Shown: piece after piece, positions 1 to 8,696 of the stretch | How the letters are laid out: each line of letters starts with the position of its first letter | Position numbering within the stretch: position 1 is the stretch's first letter | Assembly: GCA_963740205.1 (NCBI GenBank) | Contig: CAVUDD010000001.1 | Coordinates: 62,001-126,000 of the forward strand | DNA length: 64,000 nt | Direction of reading: 5' to 3' | From: UBA2137 sp963740205 | GTDB taxonomy: Bacteria; Pseudomonadota; Alphaproteobacteria; Micavibrionales; Micavibrionaceae | The notes under the pieces: generated by a model | What the model saw: the letters and a program-made list of their open reading frames with translations, nothing else | The model's database searches: none | What the model was told of the DNA's origin: nothing | Position numbers and translations under genes: made by a program

Positions 1-828
1 AGCTGTGATTTCTGCCTTAATCCCAAAACCAATCTTTGTCAGTCTATTCGTTCAACGCAGGGGCAGGGACTTATGCCTGATGGGACAAGTCGTTTTTCAA
101 TTAATGGCGAAAAGATATTACATTATATGGGAACATCTACTTTTTCCAATTTCACTGTTTTACCAGAAATAGCGGTTGCTAAAGTTCGACAAGATGCACC
201 CTTTGACAAGATTTGTTATATCGGTTGTGGCGTAACAACTGGAATAGGAGCGGTTGTTTTTGATGCAAAGGTCGAACCTGGATCAACGGTTGCTGTTTTT
301 GGCTTGGGAGGAATTGGTCTTAATGTTTTGCAAGGCGCAAGAATGGTTGGTGCCAGTAGAATTATTGGTATCGACATTAACGAAGATAAAGTTGAACTGG
401 CCAAAAAATTTGGAATGACGGATTTTATAAATCCTAAGAAAACACCCAATGTTGTTGAGGCGATTTGCGATCTTACCAATGGTGGAGTTGATTACAGTTT
501 CGAGTGTATTGGTAATGTTGATGTTATGCGCCAAGCCCTAGAATGCTGTCATAAAGGATGGGGTGAGAGCATTATTATTGGTGTTGCCGGCGCTGGTAAG
601 GAAATTGCTACGCGCCCGTTTCAACTTGTAACGGGTCGTGTTTGGCGTGGTTCTGCTTTTGGCGGAGCAAGGGGACGTACTGATGTTCCCAAGATTGTTG
701 ATTGGTATATGGATGGTAAAATCAAAATTGACGATATGATAACGCATACTATGCCTTTAGAAGAAATCAACACAGCCTTTGATTTAATGCATGAAGGTAA
801 AAGCATAAGAAGTGTGGTGATTTATTAA
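1..828 (+). CDS. frmA: S-(hydroxymethyl)glutathione dehydrogenase, class III alcohol dehydrogenase (5' end missing)
   Basis: This zinc- and NAD-dependent enzyme oxidises S-(hydroxymethyl)glutathione, formed from formaldehyde and glutathione, to S-formylglutathione in the cytoplasm. The reading frame is open from base 1, so about 95 N-terminal residues of the usual ~370 lie outside the window. The visible part opens with structural-zinc cysteines (CDFCLNPKTNLC), then GLMPDGTSRF, the LGCGVTTGIGA-like stretch CGVTTGIGA, the nucleotide-binding FGLGGIG loop and the family-typical ending FDLMHEGKSIRSVV. The stop overlaps the frmB start by one base (TAATG), so the two are translationally coupled and form one detoxification pathway. 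The ATG at 73 is internal, not the real start. Confidence 0.95.
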   Translation, partial: SCDFCLNPKTNLCQSIRSTQGQGLMPDGTSRFSINGEKILHYMGTSTFSNFTVLPEIAVAKVRQDAPFDKICYIGCGVTTGIGAVVFDAKVEPGSTVAVFGLGGIGLNVLQGARMVGASRIIGIDINEDKVELAKKFGMTDFINPKKTPNVVEAICDLTNGGVDYSFECIGNVDVMRQALECCHKGWGESIIIGVAGAGKEIATRPFQLVTGRVWRGSAFGGARGRTDVPKIVDWYMDGKIKIDDMITHTMPLEEINTAFDLMHEGKSIRSVVIY

Positions 829-1685
829 TGGAGAAAATCGAATCTCATAAATGTTTCGGCGGTGTTCTTAGTGTTTATGAACATGAAAGTGATTGTCTGA
901 AATCCACTATGAAATTCTCTGTCTTTTTGCCTGAAAATGCAGAAAGGCAAAACGTGCCTTTTATAACCTTCTTATCAGGTCTGACCTGCACACATGAGAA
1001 TTTTACACACAAAGCGGGCGCCTATCAAAAAGCAGCCGAAATGAGCCTAGCAATTATCGCCCCTGATACTTCCCCGCGCGGAGAAGATGTTCCAGATGAA
1101 CCCAATTCTTATGATTTCGGTAAGGGTGCTAGTTTTTATATAAATGCTACTGAAAACCCATGGGCAGAGCATTACCAGATGGAAACTTACATTACTGAAG
1201 AATTACAGAGTTTAGTCTGCAATCAATTGCCTTTAAATAAAGAATCTCAGGGCATATGCGGACATTCTATGGGTGGTCACGGCGCTTTAACACTGTTCCT
1301 GAAACATTCTAAGTTATACAAATCAGTATCTGCTTTTTCTCCTATAGTGGCACCCGCACAGGTTCCTTGGGGACGAAAGGCATTTGCGCGCTATCTTGGT
1401 CAAAATGAAGAGGCGTGGAAAAAACATGATGCCACAGAACTGGTTTCACAAGTCCAGGATGCATCTAACCAACCTGAAATTCTTATTGATCAGGGATTAA
1501 GTGATCAATTTCTATTAGAGCAATTAAGACCTGAAATTTTTAAGGAAGCCTGTCATAGGGTGGGTCAAAAATTAAATCTTCGCCTTCATGAAGGATACGA
1601 TCATAGCTATTACTTTATTCAAAGTTTTATTGATGACCATATTACGCATCACGCCAAGATTTTAAACAGGATCAGCGATAACTAG
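828..1685 (+). CDS. frmB: S-formylglutathione hydrolase
   Basis: A serine esterase of the esterase D family that hydrolyses S-formylglutathione to formate and glutathione, the step after FrmA. At 285 aa it has the usual length. The nucleophile elbow GHSMGGHGAL puts the catalytic Ser near residue 147; the acid is probably the Asp in LIDQGLSDQF and the base the His in GYDHSYYF. FLSGLTCTHENF near residue 50 is typical of the family. The ATG shares a base with the frmA stop. The 3' end overlaps the convergent transporter gene by 24 bases. No frmR/gfd-like gene is visible here. Confidence 0.95.
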   Translation: MEKIESHKCFGGVLSVYEHESDCLKSTMKFSVFLPENAERQNVPFITFLSGLTCTHENFTHKAGAYQKAAEMSLAIIAPDTSPRGEDVPDEPNSYDFGKGASFYINATENPWAEHYQMETYITEELQSLVCNQLPLNKESQGICGHSMGGHGALTLFLKHSKLYKSVSAFSPIVAPAQVPWGRKAFARYLGQNEEAWKKHDATELVSQVQDASNQPEILIDQGLSDQFLLEQLRPEIFKEACHRVGQKLNLRLHEGYDHSYYFIQSFIDDHITHHAKILNRISDN

Positions 1686-2561
1686 TCTGCGAACATTTTT
1701 GCGTCTGCGATTTGAGAAGGCAAGAATAATTCCTGAAAATGTCACTATGATTGCACCAATTGTCATGTAGTAATCTGGCAAATTACCAAATATCATATAG
1801 CCAAATATCAATCCCCATAATAACTGAGAGTAGTGGGTTGCACTTACCATCGCAACCGGTGCCTTGGCATAGGCAAACACGGAAAATACAACGCCAAAAA
1901 TGACGGTAACCGCTGCAATAGTAAGGTTAAATATATCTAAGAAACCAACACTCATAACGTTATCGGAAATAAAAAATAATGAGATCACTAAACTTATTAT
2001 AGTAGGAAAAAGTACAAATGAGAGTTTGCTCTCCATTGGAGGGAAAAGCCTGTAGATGTTGGCGGTGACCGCAATACAAAGAACTGTCAAAAGGCACATG
2101 AAGAAAGGCATGTTGAGTGAGTCTAACCCTGGTCTGTAGGCGATAATAACGCCCATAAATCCCAGCCCAATCGCAAGCATAGTAACGAGTGTAATTTTGT
2201 CCTTAAAGAAAATACTGGCAAGTAAGCATGTCACCATAGGTGTCGTGAAAATGATGGTATAAAAATCAACCAAAGGCATTGTTTCCAAAACATATGTAAC
2301 AAGAAACATGACTGGTACAACACAGGCACAGCGTGCCAAATGGAGATAAGGATGTTTAGTGTATAGAAGGGCTCTCAATCGTCTTCTATATAATGCGTAA
2401 CCAGCAACACCTATTATTGTGATAAGGCAAATCCAAAACTGGATATCAAAGACCGAAAAATCCATGACAAGAAATTTACGGGCTGCATCCGAAACGGCAT
2501 AGAGAAAGAACGCCAGAAAGGCGTAAGTCAGCCCAATATTTGTTGATTTAGAGTTATCCAT
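1662..2561 (-). CDS. EamA/RhaT-family (DMT superfamily) transporter
   Basis: A predicted 299-residue inner-membrane protein with about ten hydrophobic segments and the two-fold repeated architecture of drug/metabolite transporters. The second half contains VAMVSATHYSQLLWGLIFGY, a typical EamA stretch with a conserved pre-helix Ser/Thr-His. The substrate cannot be told. A longer frame runs back to 2702, but the start chosen here (MDNSKSTN, ATG at 2561-2559) is better because it overlaps the metG stop by only eight bases and leaves a normal-sized protein. The C-terminus is Arg-rich (NRRRKNVRR), consistent with a cytoplasmic tail. It is probably co-transcribed with metG. Confidence 0.85.
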   Translation of the reverse strand: MDNSKSTNIGLTYAFLAFFLYAVSDAARKFLVMDFSVFDIQFWICLITIIGVAGYALYRRRLRALLYTKHPYLHLARCACVVPVMFLVTYVLETMPLVDFYTIIFTTPMVTCLLASIFFKDKITLVTMLAIGLGFMGVIIAYRPGLDSLNMPFFMCLLTVLCIAVTANIYRLFPPMESKLSFVLFPTIISLVISLFFISDNVMSVGFLDIFNLTIAAVTVIFGVVFSVFAYAKAPVAMVSATHYSQLLWGLIFGYMIFGNLPDYYMTIGAIIVTFSGIILAFSNRRRKNVRRLVIADPV

Positions 2562-4260
2562 TCTCTCCGCCAAATCTTTCAATCCATTCCTCGATTTGGG
2601 TATCTTCAATCTTTCTAAACAAAATATCAGGCATTGAAATTTTCTCACCCGCTTTAGTTTGACCCAATGCGCCCTCAATAGATTTTGGCCATACAAATTC
2701 AACGTCTTCGCCTAAAAGCCCTAGTATTTCTTTGGAGGCATTCGGAATGAATGGTGAGGAAAGAGACGCAAAAATCTTGATAAGATCTATGGCGTATTTA
2801 ATACTCATTTCTGCCTTTGACACGTCTTCCTTAATTGATGACCAAGGCGCCGCTTGTTGAAGATATTCATTGGCAGTTACCCACATGGAACGAAGCTCGG
2901 CAGTTGCTTTTCTGAACTCCATATCAGCCATAAATTGAGTGTAACGCGTTAGTTTTTCTTCAAGTGCGGCAGTTGTTTCATTTTCGAGATCACCATACTC
3001 GGTGATGTCAGGAATTGTAGCATCCATCTTTGAGCCGCAGAATTTGAGAACACGACTAATCAGGTTGCCCAAAACATCGGCCAAGTCTTTGTTCACGGTT
3101 GATTGGAATTGTTCCCATGTAAAGCTTGTGTCTTGTGACTCAGGAGCATTCGCCATCAAATACCAACGCCAGTAATCACTTGGCAGTAATTCAATTGCCT
3201 GATCCATAAAAATACCGCGACGGCTGGAGGTCGAGAATTTTCCACCATAATAATTAAGCCAGTTTAGACCCTTGATGTAATCGGTTTTTTTCCAAGGCTC
3301 GCCAGAACCAAATAGCGTGACAGGAAAACCAACGGTATGGAATGGGACGTTATCTTTCCCCATAAATTGGACATACTTAACATCGTCTGCGCCTTTGTCT
3401 TCACGCCACCAGCTCTCCCAATCTTTGCCAGTCGCATCACTCCATTCGGCCGTTGCCGCAATATATTCAATTGGTGCATCGAACCAGACATAGAAAACTT
3501 TTTCTTCAAAACCTTCGCGCATTTTGCCGTCATAGGCAACAGGAATACCCCAGCTTAAATCCCTCGTGATACTGCGGTCGCGTAGGCCTTCATCTAGCCA
3601 TTTATAGGCAATAGAGGTTACAAGTGTTGGCCAATTATCTTGTGAGCCTATCCAATTACGCAAAGTATCGACCATAGTTGATTGTTTTAAAAATAAGTGT
3701 TTAGAGGGGCGAATTTCGATATCTTCAGATCCAGAAATAGCAGAGCGTGGGTTTATCAAATCAACGGGGTCAAGAACCTTTGTACAGCTTTCACACTGGT
3801 CCCCGCGCGCGCGTTCGTAACCGCAATGCGGGCAAGTCCCCTCTACGTATCTGTCGGGAAGAAAACGGTTTTCTGCGTTTGAGTAAACTTGCTTGGTTTC
3901 GACTTCTTCCAATAAACCATTTTTATCAAGTTGATTGTAAAAATGCTGGGTAAGTTTGTGATTGTGCTCTGAGCTTGAGCGACCGAACCAGTCAAAAGAA
4001 ATATCGTAATTTTTGTAAATATCCTTTTGAACATCGTGCATTTTCGTACAATATTCAGAGATATCTGTACCCTCTGCTTGGGCACCTAATTCGGCGGGTG
4101 TACCATGTTCGTCAGTGGCACAGATATAAAGTACGTCGTTACCTGCTGATCTTAAATAACGCGCGTAAACGTCCGCTGGTAACATGGATCCCACAAGGTT
4201 ACCTAAATGCTTTACGCCGTTGATATAGGGAAGTGCAGATGTAACGAGATATTTGGTCAT
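2554..4260 (-). CDS. metG: Methionyl-tRNA synthetase
   Basis: A class I aminoacyl-tRNA synthetase charging tRNA-Met. The Rossmann fold begins MTKYLVTSALPYINGVKHLGN, with HLGN as the HIGH signature. The zinc knuckle is CPHCGYE...GDQCESC, four cysteines around residues 140-160. The KMSKS loop reads KFSTS near residue 345, the variant usual in archaeal and some bacterial MetRS rather than the E. coli type. The 568-residue protein ends after the anticodon-binding helical domain; there is no C-terminal EMAP/Trbp-like dimerisation domain. A free-standing OB-fold protein of that fold (CsaA-like) is at 49309. It follows the lipid kinase-like gene by about 100 bases on the same strand. Confidence 0.96.
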   Translation of the reverse strand: MTKYLVTSALPYINGVKHLGNLVGSMLPADVYARYLRSAGNDVLYICATDEHGTPAELGAQAEGTDISEYCTKMHDVQKDIYKNYDISFDWFGRSSSEHNHKLTQHFYNQLDKNGLLEEVETKQVYSNAENRFLPDRYVEGTCPHCGYERARGDQCESCTKVLDPVDLINPRSAISGSEDIEIRPSKHLFLKQSTMVDTLRNWIGSQDNWPTLVTSIAYKWLDEGLRDRSITRDLSWGIPVAYDGKMREGFEEKVFYVWFDAPIEYIAATAEWSDATGKDWESWWREDKGADDVKYVQFMGKDNVPFHTVGFPVTLFGSGEPWKKTDYIKGLNWLNYYGGKFSTSSRRGIFMDQAIELLPSDYWRWYLMANAPESQDTSFTWEQFQSTVNKDLADVLGNLISRVLKFCGSKMDATIPDITEYGDLENETTAALEEKLTRYTQFMADMEFRKATAELRSMWVTANEYLQQAAPWSSIKEDVSKAEMSIKYAIDLIKIFASLSSPFIPNASKEILGLLGEDVEFVWPKSIEGALGQTKAGEKISMPDILFRKIEDTQIEEWIERFGGENG

Positions 4261-4362
4261 GTTTATTCTTTGCTAAAGTCTTGTTCTGATTTTGATTATT
4301 CCTAAACCAAAATTGATGTGAATACAATGTGATGTACTAAGTTTAAAAGCCTGTGTGGCCTA

Positions 4363-4980
4363 TTAATAAGTCAGCATTATTGCGCTTTTACTTAATAATG
4401 TAATTAGAAATCCTGAGCAGAGCGTAATAGAAAGATTATCATTCACGTTAATTTTATTTGCTGTTAGCTCTACTAAGGTAACGACAATCACAATCAAAAA
4501 AATATGAATTTGGGAGAGTTCAAATTGTGAGACAAGCAAGATAACATAAGTGGTTACAAAAAACGCAACTGAGCCTTCCAATGTCTTGTCAAATATTTTT
4601 ACTTTACCAATGCTCTTGCCAACCAAAGCCGCTACTGTGTCTGAAATAACCATAATTAAGACTGCGACCATTGCAATCTCTCTAGTAAATAGAAGCACAC
4701 TTAAAAAAACAGCTAGAATAAAGTAAAAAGATCCTGTTAAGGCTTGGAAGCTAAATTTTTGAGTATTTTCACGGGGGCGCATAATCTTGTGAAAAAATCG
4801 AGAAGTAAGTTTGCTGATTATTTCATTTGTCATTCTTAGATACTCTAAAATTAAAAAGATAATGAAAAGACAACCAAATAAAATTAACGCATGTTTTTTA
4901 TCAAAAAAATAAATAGCATAAACCATCCATAGAGAGCTTAAATGAATAAGTTTGCGTTCAAGTTCTTGACGTATATTCAC
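4363..4980 (-). CDS. SEC59/DGK1/VTE5-type CTP-dependent lipid kinase-like membrane protein
   Basis: A 205-residue polytopic membrane protein with the signature blocks of the dolichol kinase / yeast Dgk1 diacylglycerol kinase / phytol kinase family: an N-terminal ERKLIHL, then ISDTVAALVGKSIGK, KTLEGS, and finally VELTANKINVNDNLS. Members phosphorylate a lipid alcohol using CTP. The start is GTG at 4980, overlapping the TGA of the upstream phosphoethanolamine transferase (GTGA), so translation is coupled. Inference: the transferase releases diacylglycerol, and this protein would rephosphorylate it to phosphatidic acid, the job that unrelated DgkA does beside EptA elsewhere. The lipid substrate is not proven; polyprenol kinase is the main alternative. 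Confidence 0.72.
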   Translation of the reverse strand: MNIRQELERKLIHLSSLWMVYAIYFFDKKHALILFGCLFIIFLILEYLRMTNEIISKLTSRFFHKIMRPRENTQKFSFQALTGSFYFILAVFLSVLLFTREIAMVAVLIMVISDTVAALVGKSIGKVKIFDKTLEGSVAFFVTTYVILLVSQFELSQIHIFLIVIVVTLVELTANKINVNDNLSITLCSGFLITLLSKSAIMLTY

Positions 4981-6599
4981 TGCTCACTCTTATGTTCGCA
5001 GTGTTCCCACATATCTTTCTTAGAATCGGAGGCGTTTGTTTTTACATCCATCACTTCTAGAAGAGTGTGCGATAAGTTATCGTGCGAAAACACACCGCTT
5101 TGGGCTGTATCCTTCATACATTTCATATCCATTTTTTCGTGCTCAATCATAGTGTCAGAAAGCCAGACTATAAAAGGAATGTGGGTTTGCTCTTCCGGCG
5201 CAAAGCCATAGGGCATGCCATGCAAGTAAAGCCCGTTTTCACCAAGAGATTCTCCGTGATCGGACATATAGATTACGCCCGTCTTGTAAGTATCTTTATA
5301 TTGGTCCAATCCATTGATGACTTTTGACATGACATAGTCTGTAAAAAGAATAGTGTTGTCGTAGGCGTTCACAATTTCTTCTTTTGTACAGTTTTGCAGA
5401 TCACTTGTGCGGCAATCAGGTTTGAATTTGGCAAATTCGGGCGGGTAGCGTTTAAAATATGTGGGTCCATGACTGCCTAGAAGGTGCAAATAAATTATTC
5501 CGTCTTGACCATTTAAAGATTTGATTTGTTCGTCAATGACATCTAGGAAAACACTGTCCGTACATTCTTCACCTTTGCAATCCAGCGCTGGCATTTTGAC
5601 TGTTTCATAATTTTCAATGTTTTTACACACACCTTTGCAGCCCGTATTATTATCAAGCCATATTTGTTTGTAGCCTGCACGCTTCATTATATCGATGACA
5701 TTATCCTGACTATCAAAATGTGCCCTTGAATAATCAGATCTTCCCATCATGGAAAACATACAGGGTAAGGAAACCGCAGTTGCAGTCCCGCAGGAACTTA
5801 CGTTTTTAAAGGAAATGACGTTGTTTATTTTACTTGTATAGGCATTTGTTTCGCGCGCGTAGCCATTAAGTTGATAGTTCTGGGCACGAGCCGTTTCTCC
5901 TACAAGAACAACAAAAAGATATTTTTCATCGTCTTCTTCGGTGACACGCTCGGCGTCGATTCCAATTTCCTGATATTTAAGGGGGGCAACGAAGAACCTA
6001 TTCTTTATGTATTTATACGTGCTTGAAAGATAATAGGTTGGCACAATATCTTTTTGTAATTTTGGATTGTTACGCATAATCGATGCGTAATCTTTGTAGA
6101 AAAAAGTTGCAATTAAAAGAATGATAGCTCCACTGACAATAATCAAAACTGCTTTGTTCAATAGTTCTTTTAAAAATGGCTTGTATTCAATCTTGGTAAA
6201 GATAACCAATAGACTTGGAATTATTCCAGAAAGAAAAATCCAGATGACAAGTTTGAAATTAAGATAAGAAGCGGCTTCCTTCGGTGCAGTTTCAAAGATA
6301 TTTACCATCATATCCTGATTAAAAATAACCCCGAAGCTATATGCGGCGTAATTGATAATGGCACTGGTTATTAAAAGGAAAACCAGAAAGGGCTTTGCAA
6401 CATATTTTGAAATAAAGGGGGTAAAAATTATCGTGAGAGCGGCCACGAAAAACAGAGGAATGGTGACAGTAAAAATAATACTTAGACCATCTGACGTTTC
6501 TAGAATATTTCTTATTTTATCAAAGAGGACAAAGTTGAGACCAAAGGTGAAATAGACAGCGGTAAGGATGGTTAACACAATCGAGCTTATTTTAAGCAT
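4977..6599 (-). CDS. eptA: Lipid A phosphoethanolamine transferase (EptA/MCR family)
   Basis: An inner-membrane alkaline-phosphatase-fold enzyme that moves phosphoethanolamine from phosphatidylethanolamine to lipid A, lowering negative surface charge and polymyxin binding. About five N-terminal transmembrane helices fill residues 1-170, followed by a periplasmic catalytic domain. Metal and nucleophile motifs are intact: GETARA (Glu about 235), CGTATAVSLPCMFS (nucleophile Thr about 274) and SDHGESLGENG. Several cysteines (CKGVC, C..GEEC, C..DLQNC) match the disulfides of the family. At 540 aa the length is normal. It is coupled to the downstream lipid kinase-like gene. The exact acceptor (lipid A or another glycan) is inferred from family. 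Confidence 0.9.
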   Translation of the reverse strand: MLKISSIVLTILTAVYFTFGLNFVLFDKIRNILETSDGLSIIFTVTIPLFFVAALTIIFTPFISKYVAKPFLVFLLITSAIINYAAYSFGVIFNQDMMVNIFETAPKEAASYLNFKLVIWIFLSGIIPSLLVIFTKIEYKPFLKELLNKAVLIIVSGAIILLIATFFYKDYASIMRNNPKLQKDIVPTYYLSSTYKYIKNRFFVAPLKYQEIGIDAERVTEEDDEKYLFVVLVGETARAQNYQLNGYARETNAYTSKINNVISFKNVSSCGTATAVSLPCMFSMMGRSDYSRAHFDSQDNVIDIMKRAGYKQIWLDNNTGCKGVCKNIENYETVKMPALDCKGEECTDSVFLDVIDEQIKSLNGQDGIIYLHLLGSHGPTYFKRYPPEFAKFKPDCRTSDLQNCTKEEIVNAYDNTILFTDYVMSKVINGLDQYKDTYKTGVIYMSDHGESLGENGLYLHGMPYGFAPEEQTHIPFIVWLSDTMIEHEKMDMKCMKDTAQSGVFSHDNLSHTLLEVMDVKTNASDSKKDMWEHCEHKSEQ

Positions 6600-6641
6600 C
6601 TTTTTCGAGGGCCTTCCAAAAGAATTTTCGTGATGAGCCTA

Positions 6642-6670
6642 TACTTAGACCAAAGTGTAATTGATTTCAA
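6642..6670 (-). promoter_or_regulatory. Possible promoter for eptA
   Basis: On the minus strand TTGAAA (6670-6665) is followed after 17 bases by TAAGTA (6647-6642), 43 bases upstream of the eptA ATG. The -10 match is mediocre, so this is only a candidate. Confidence 0.3.
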
Positions 6671-6695
6671 TGTGGGATATAAGTTATTGGAAATA

Positions 6696-7221
6696 TTAAA
6701 TAATTTTTAGCAACATGTATCCAGCCATTAAGCCCATGCCTAAATCTTCGGTGAGGGTTACTGTGGATAACGGAACGTTTAGAATAGAGCCCATACAAGG
6801 ACAATTAATATCAAGTCCTTTTCTTAGGGCATTAATTACACCAAGAGCGCCGAATGCCATAACAGCAATAGTTGCTGTGTATATGAATTGAGGCGCTATA
6901 AATGATAGAAACCCTAGACCCAAGCCCAATTCTATAAAGGGGTAAATGTAGGCATAGGCACGTGTTTGTTTTCCTAGTAAATCATACATTTGAAAACCGT
7001 CTGCAAAAGCAGGAAGATTGAAAATCTTGAGCATGGCAAAGCAACATAGGAAAAAGCCCATGAAGTAATGCATCCAATCCATGAAGGTACCACTTAATAT
7101 GAAATGTAATCGCTAAACCTGCGAGACCGGTAATAAGAATTAGGGAGAATAAAGGCCAGTAATCAGAGAGTTCTCCGCCTCTGTTTTCTTCACGTTTTTT
7201 ATAAGATGGTTTTTTTGCCAT
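6696..7221 (-). pseudogene. MauE/DoxX-like redox-associated membrane protein, interrupted by one frameshift
   Basis: Two overlapping frames together make one protein. The first runs from ATG at 7221 (MAKKPSYKKREEN, SDYWPLFSLILI, ending ITFHIKWYL). The second continues as MDWMHYFMGFFLCCFAMLKI to the stop at 6696. Family relatives read straight through this point, with DYWPL followed by WMHdFMGFF, so a single extra base near 7083 (minus-strand C of CTTCATGG) breaks the gene. The second part has four membrane segments and the conserved DINCPCMGSILNVPLSTVTLTEDLG block whose Cys-x-Cys pair suggests a redox role. Relatives commonly sit beside HMA metal-binding genes, and here it is divergent from such an operon. 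It may be a real mutation or a sequencing error. Confidence 0.75.
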
Positions 7222-7293
7222 AACTAATGGTAAACGTAGGTAAGCCACTTAAGTTCCTGTTCACAAGAAATTTTCTTTTTAGGGAAAAAATGC

Positions 7294-7299
7294 TATACT
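7294..7299 (+). promoter_or_regulatory. Extended -10 element 7 bases before the ATG at 7307
   Basis: TGCTATACT at 7291-7299 is an extended -10 (TGnTATACT). The expected start site, about 7 bases downstream, coincides with the ATG at 7307, and no ribosome binding site precedes that ATG, so a leaderless mRNA is predicted. An imperfect inverted repeat (TTTTCtttttaggGAAAA, about 7271-7288) lies where the -35 box would be and could be an operator. Confidence 0.45.
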
Positions 7300-7306
7300 T
7301 ATAGGT

Positions 7307-7666
7307 ATGAAGTTCATTACACGATTTTTGGTTGTTTTTGCTTTTGCAGTTAATGCTTTTGTCATTCAGGCATCCGCTGCGCCGTGCCCGCACATGAAAC
7401 GTGACATGGTTCAGGCTGAGAAAACTATGCCATGCCATGACATAAATGAAGCTAAAGATAAAAAGGCTCAAAATACATATGATACACAGCATTGCGATGG
7501 ATTATGTCTTTGCTCTTTCGTATCAGCCTCTGCACTGACCTTGCCAGATATTTATGCTGCGCAGGATGTTTTTGTTTCTTCACAGAGAATTCTAAAAACC
7601 GCAAATGACATTCTGTTGTCTTTTGCTACCGCACCTCCCTTACAGCCTCCGAAATCACTCTCTTAA
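7307..7666 (+). CDS. Small secreted Cys/His/Met-rich protein, putative metal binding
   Basis: I do not recognise a named family. The 119-residue product starts with a clear signal peptide (MKFITRFLVVFAFAVNAF, probable cleavage after ASA). The mature part carries CPHMKRDM, MPCHD and QHCDGLCLCSF, a spacing of Cys, His and Met that suggests soft-metal (Cu, Hg) or redox chemistry. The C-terminus ends in Pro-rich PPLQPPKSLS. It opens a same-strand run with an envelope protein, a periplasmic HMA protein and a MerT-like membrane protein. No Shine-Dalgarno sequence is visible; see the adjacent extended -10 element. Confidence 0.6.
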   Translation: MKFITRFLVVFAFAVNAFVIQASAAPCPHMKRDMVQAEKTMPCHDINEAKDKKAQNTYDTQHCDGLCLCSFVSASALTLPDIYAAQDVFVSSQRILKTANDILLSFATAPPLQPPKSLS

Positions 7667-7733
7667 AATTTAAGTTTTGGCGTTGATTTTTTCGATGCTG
7701 ATTATTTCAATTTTTATTTTAGGAGAACGTCTC

Positions 7734-8375
7734 ATGAAAAAGACATTCCTTACGGCATTTATACTTTTTGCAAGTATAGCTACGGCAAATGCCAGACCTG
7801 TTTCTTATCCGGGAGGCATTACATCTATGGTGATGAATAACGGTGACAGAAATTCATGGCATGTGCATTATTCACCAACGGCGAAATATTCTTTGGGACT
7901 TTTGAACGAGTATCAACGTAACGAAGATTATTTGCTTAGTGCATTACAGGGCAATTACCTCGTAAAGCGCTGGAATGAGAAAGACTCGCAAGCTAACATC
8001 TACCTCAAAACTGGGATAGGGGCTGCGCATGCTTTCTCTGGTGATCAGGATGGTGACACTAATCCTGCTGCTTTTGCAGGGGTTGCTGCCGATTGGGAAA
8101 ACCGCCGTTTCTTTACATCATATGAAAACCGTTATGTGGAGGCAGGTGATATTGATAACTTCTATACCCAGTCTGCGCGTGTAGGGGTTGCCCCATATGT
8201 TGCTGATTACGGCTCTCTCCATACTTGGTTCATGCTTGAGGTCGATCATAAACCCAACAATGACGATAAATTTACAGTGACGCCTCTCGTTCGCTTTTTC
8301 AAGGGCGACAACCTTGTTGAGGCAGGCGTCAGTGATCAGGGCGATATTCTCTTTAACTGGGTCTATCGCTATTAA
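7734..8375 (+). CDS. Exported envelope protein, unrecognised, of the metal operon
   Basis: A 213-residue protein with an N-terminal signal peptide (MKKTFLTAFILFASIATANA). The start is ATG at 7734, preceded by AGGAGAACGTCTC; an upstream in-frame ATG at 7677 lacks such a site and would bury the signal peptide. The mature part is rich in alternating polar/aromatic stretches (NIYLKTGIGAAHAFSG, RRFFTSYENRYVEAG, FTVTPLVRFFKGDNLVEAGV) and ends in FNWVYRY, with a terminal aromatic typical of outer-membrane beta-barrels. A small barrel is therefore likely but not proven. It lies 30 bases upstream of the HMA gene. Confidence 0.65.
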   Translation: MKKTFLTAFILFASIATANARPVSYPGGITSMVMNNGDRNSWHVHYSPTAKYSLGLLNEYQRNEDYLLSALQGNYLVKRWNEKDSQANIYLKTGIGAAHAFSGDQDGDTNPAAFAGVAADWENRRFFTSYENRYVEAGDIDNFYTQSARVGVAPYVADYGSLHTWFMLEVDHKPNNDDKFTVTPLVRFFKGDNLVEAGVSDQGDILFNWVYRY

Positions 8376-8405
8376 CTTTAAAAGCCATGATGAAAGGAAA
8401 AAATC

Positions 8406-8696
8406 ATGAAATATTTTACTTTAGTACTTACTTTATTTGTTGTTGCAATCGCATCACCTGCGTTTGCGGATAAAACGAGCCATGTTGGCGTCAACGGATT
8501 GGTGTGTGATTTCTGCGCACGAGCGCTTGAAAAGACCTTCAATAAACAAGACGGTGTTCTTGGTATTGAAGTCAGTCTTGAGGACAAGCTCATTACGCTT
8601 ATCTTTGAAGATGATAAAGTGATGAGTGATGAGATGATTACTAAACTCGTTGAAGATGCGGGCTACAATGTAGAAAGTGTTCATCATGTCGAGTAG
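8406..8696 (+). CDS. Periplasmic heavy-metal-associated (HMA) domain protein, MerP-like
   Basis: A 96-residue protein: signal peptide (residues 1-20, ending SPAFA) followed by one ferredoxin-like HMA domain. The metal site is the Cys-x-x-Cys of GLVCDFCARALEKTF rather than the GMTCxxC of classical MerP. The domain ends LVEDAGYNVESVHHVE. It would bind a soft metal ion in the periplasm and pass it to a membrane partner, presumably the MerT-like protein whose gene overlaps its 3' end by 11 bases. A Shine-Dalgarno sequence (GAAAGGAAAAAATC) precedes the ATG. Confidence 0.82.
   Translation: MKYFTLVLTLFVVAIASPAFADKTSHVGVNGLVCDFCARALEKTFNKQDGVLGIEVSLEDKLITLIFEDDKVMSDEMITKLVEDAGYNVESVHHVE

Noticed and set aside
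1662..2702. 346-residue version of the DMT transporter
   Set aside because: It would overlap metG by about 150 bases and its first 47 residues are the out-of-frame reading of metG; the start at 2561 is better.
4977..6599. Mobile colistin resistance (mcr) gene
   Set aside because: The gene is in ordinary chromosomal context beside metG, without insertion sequences; it is an EptA-family housekeeping modifier by context.
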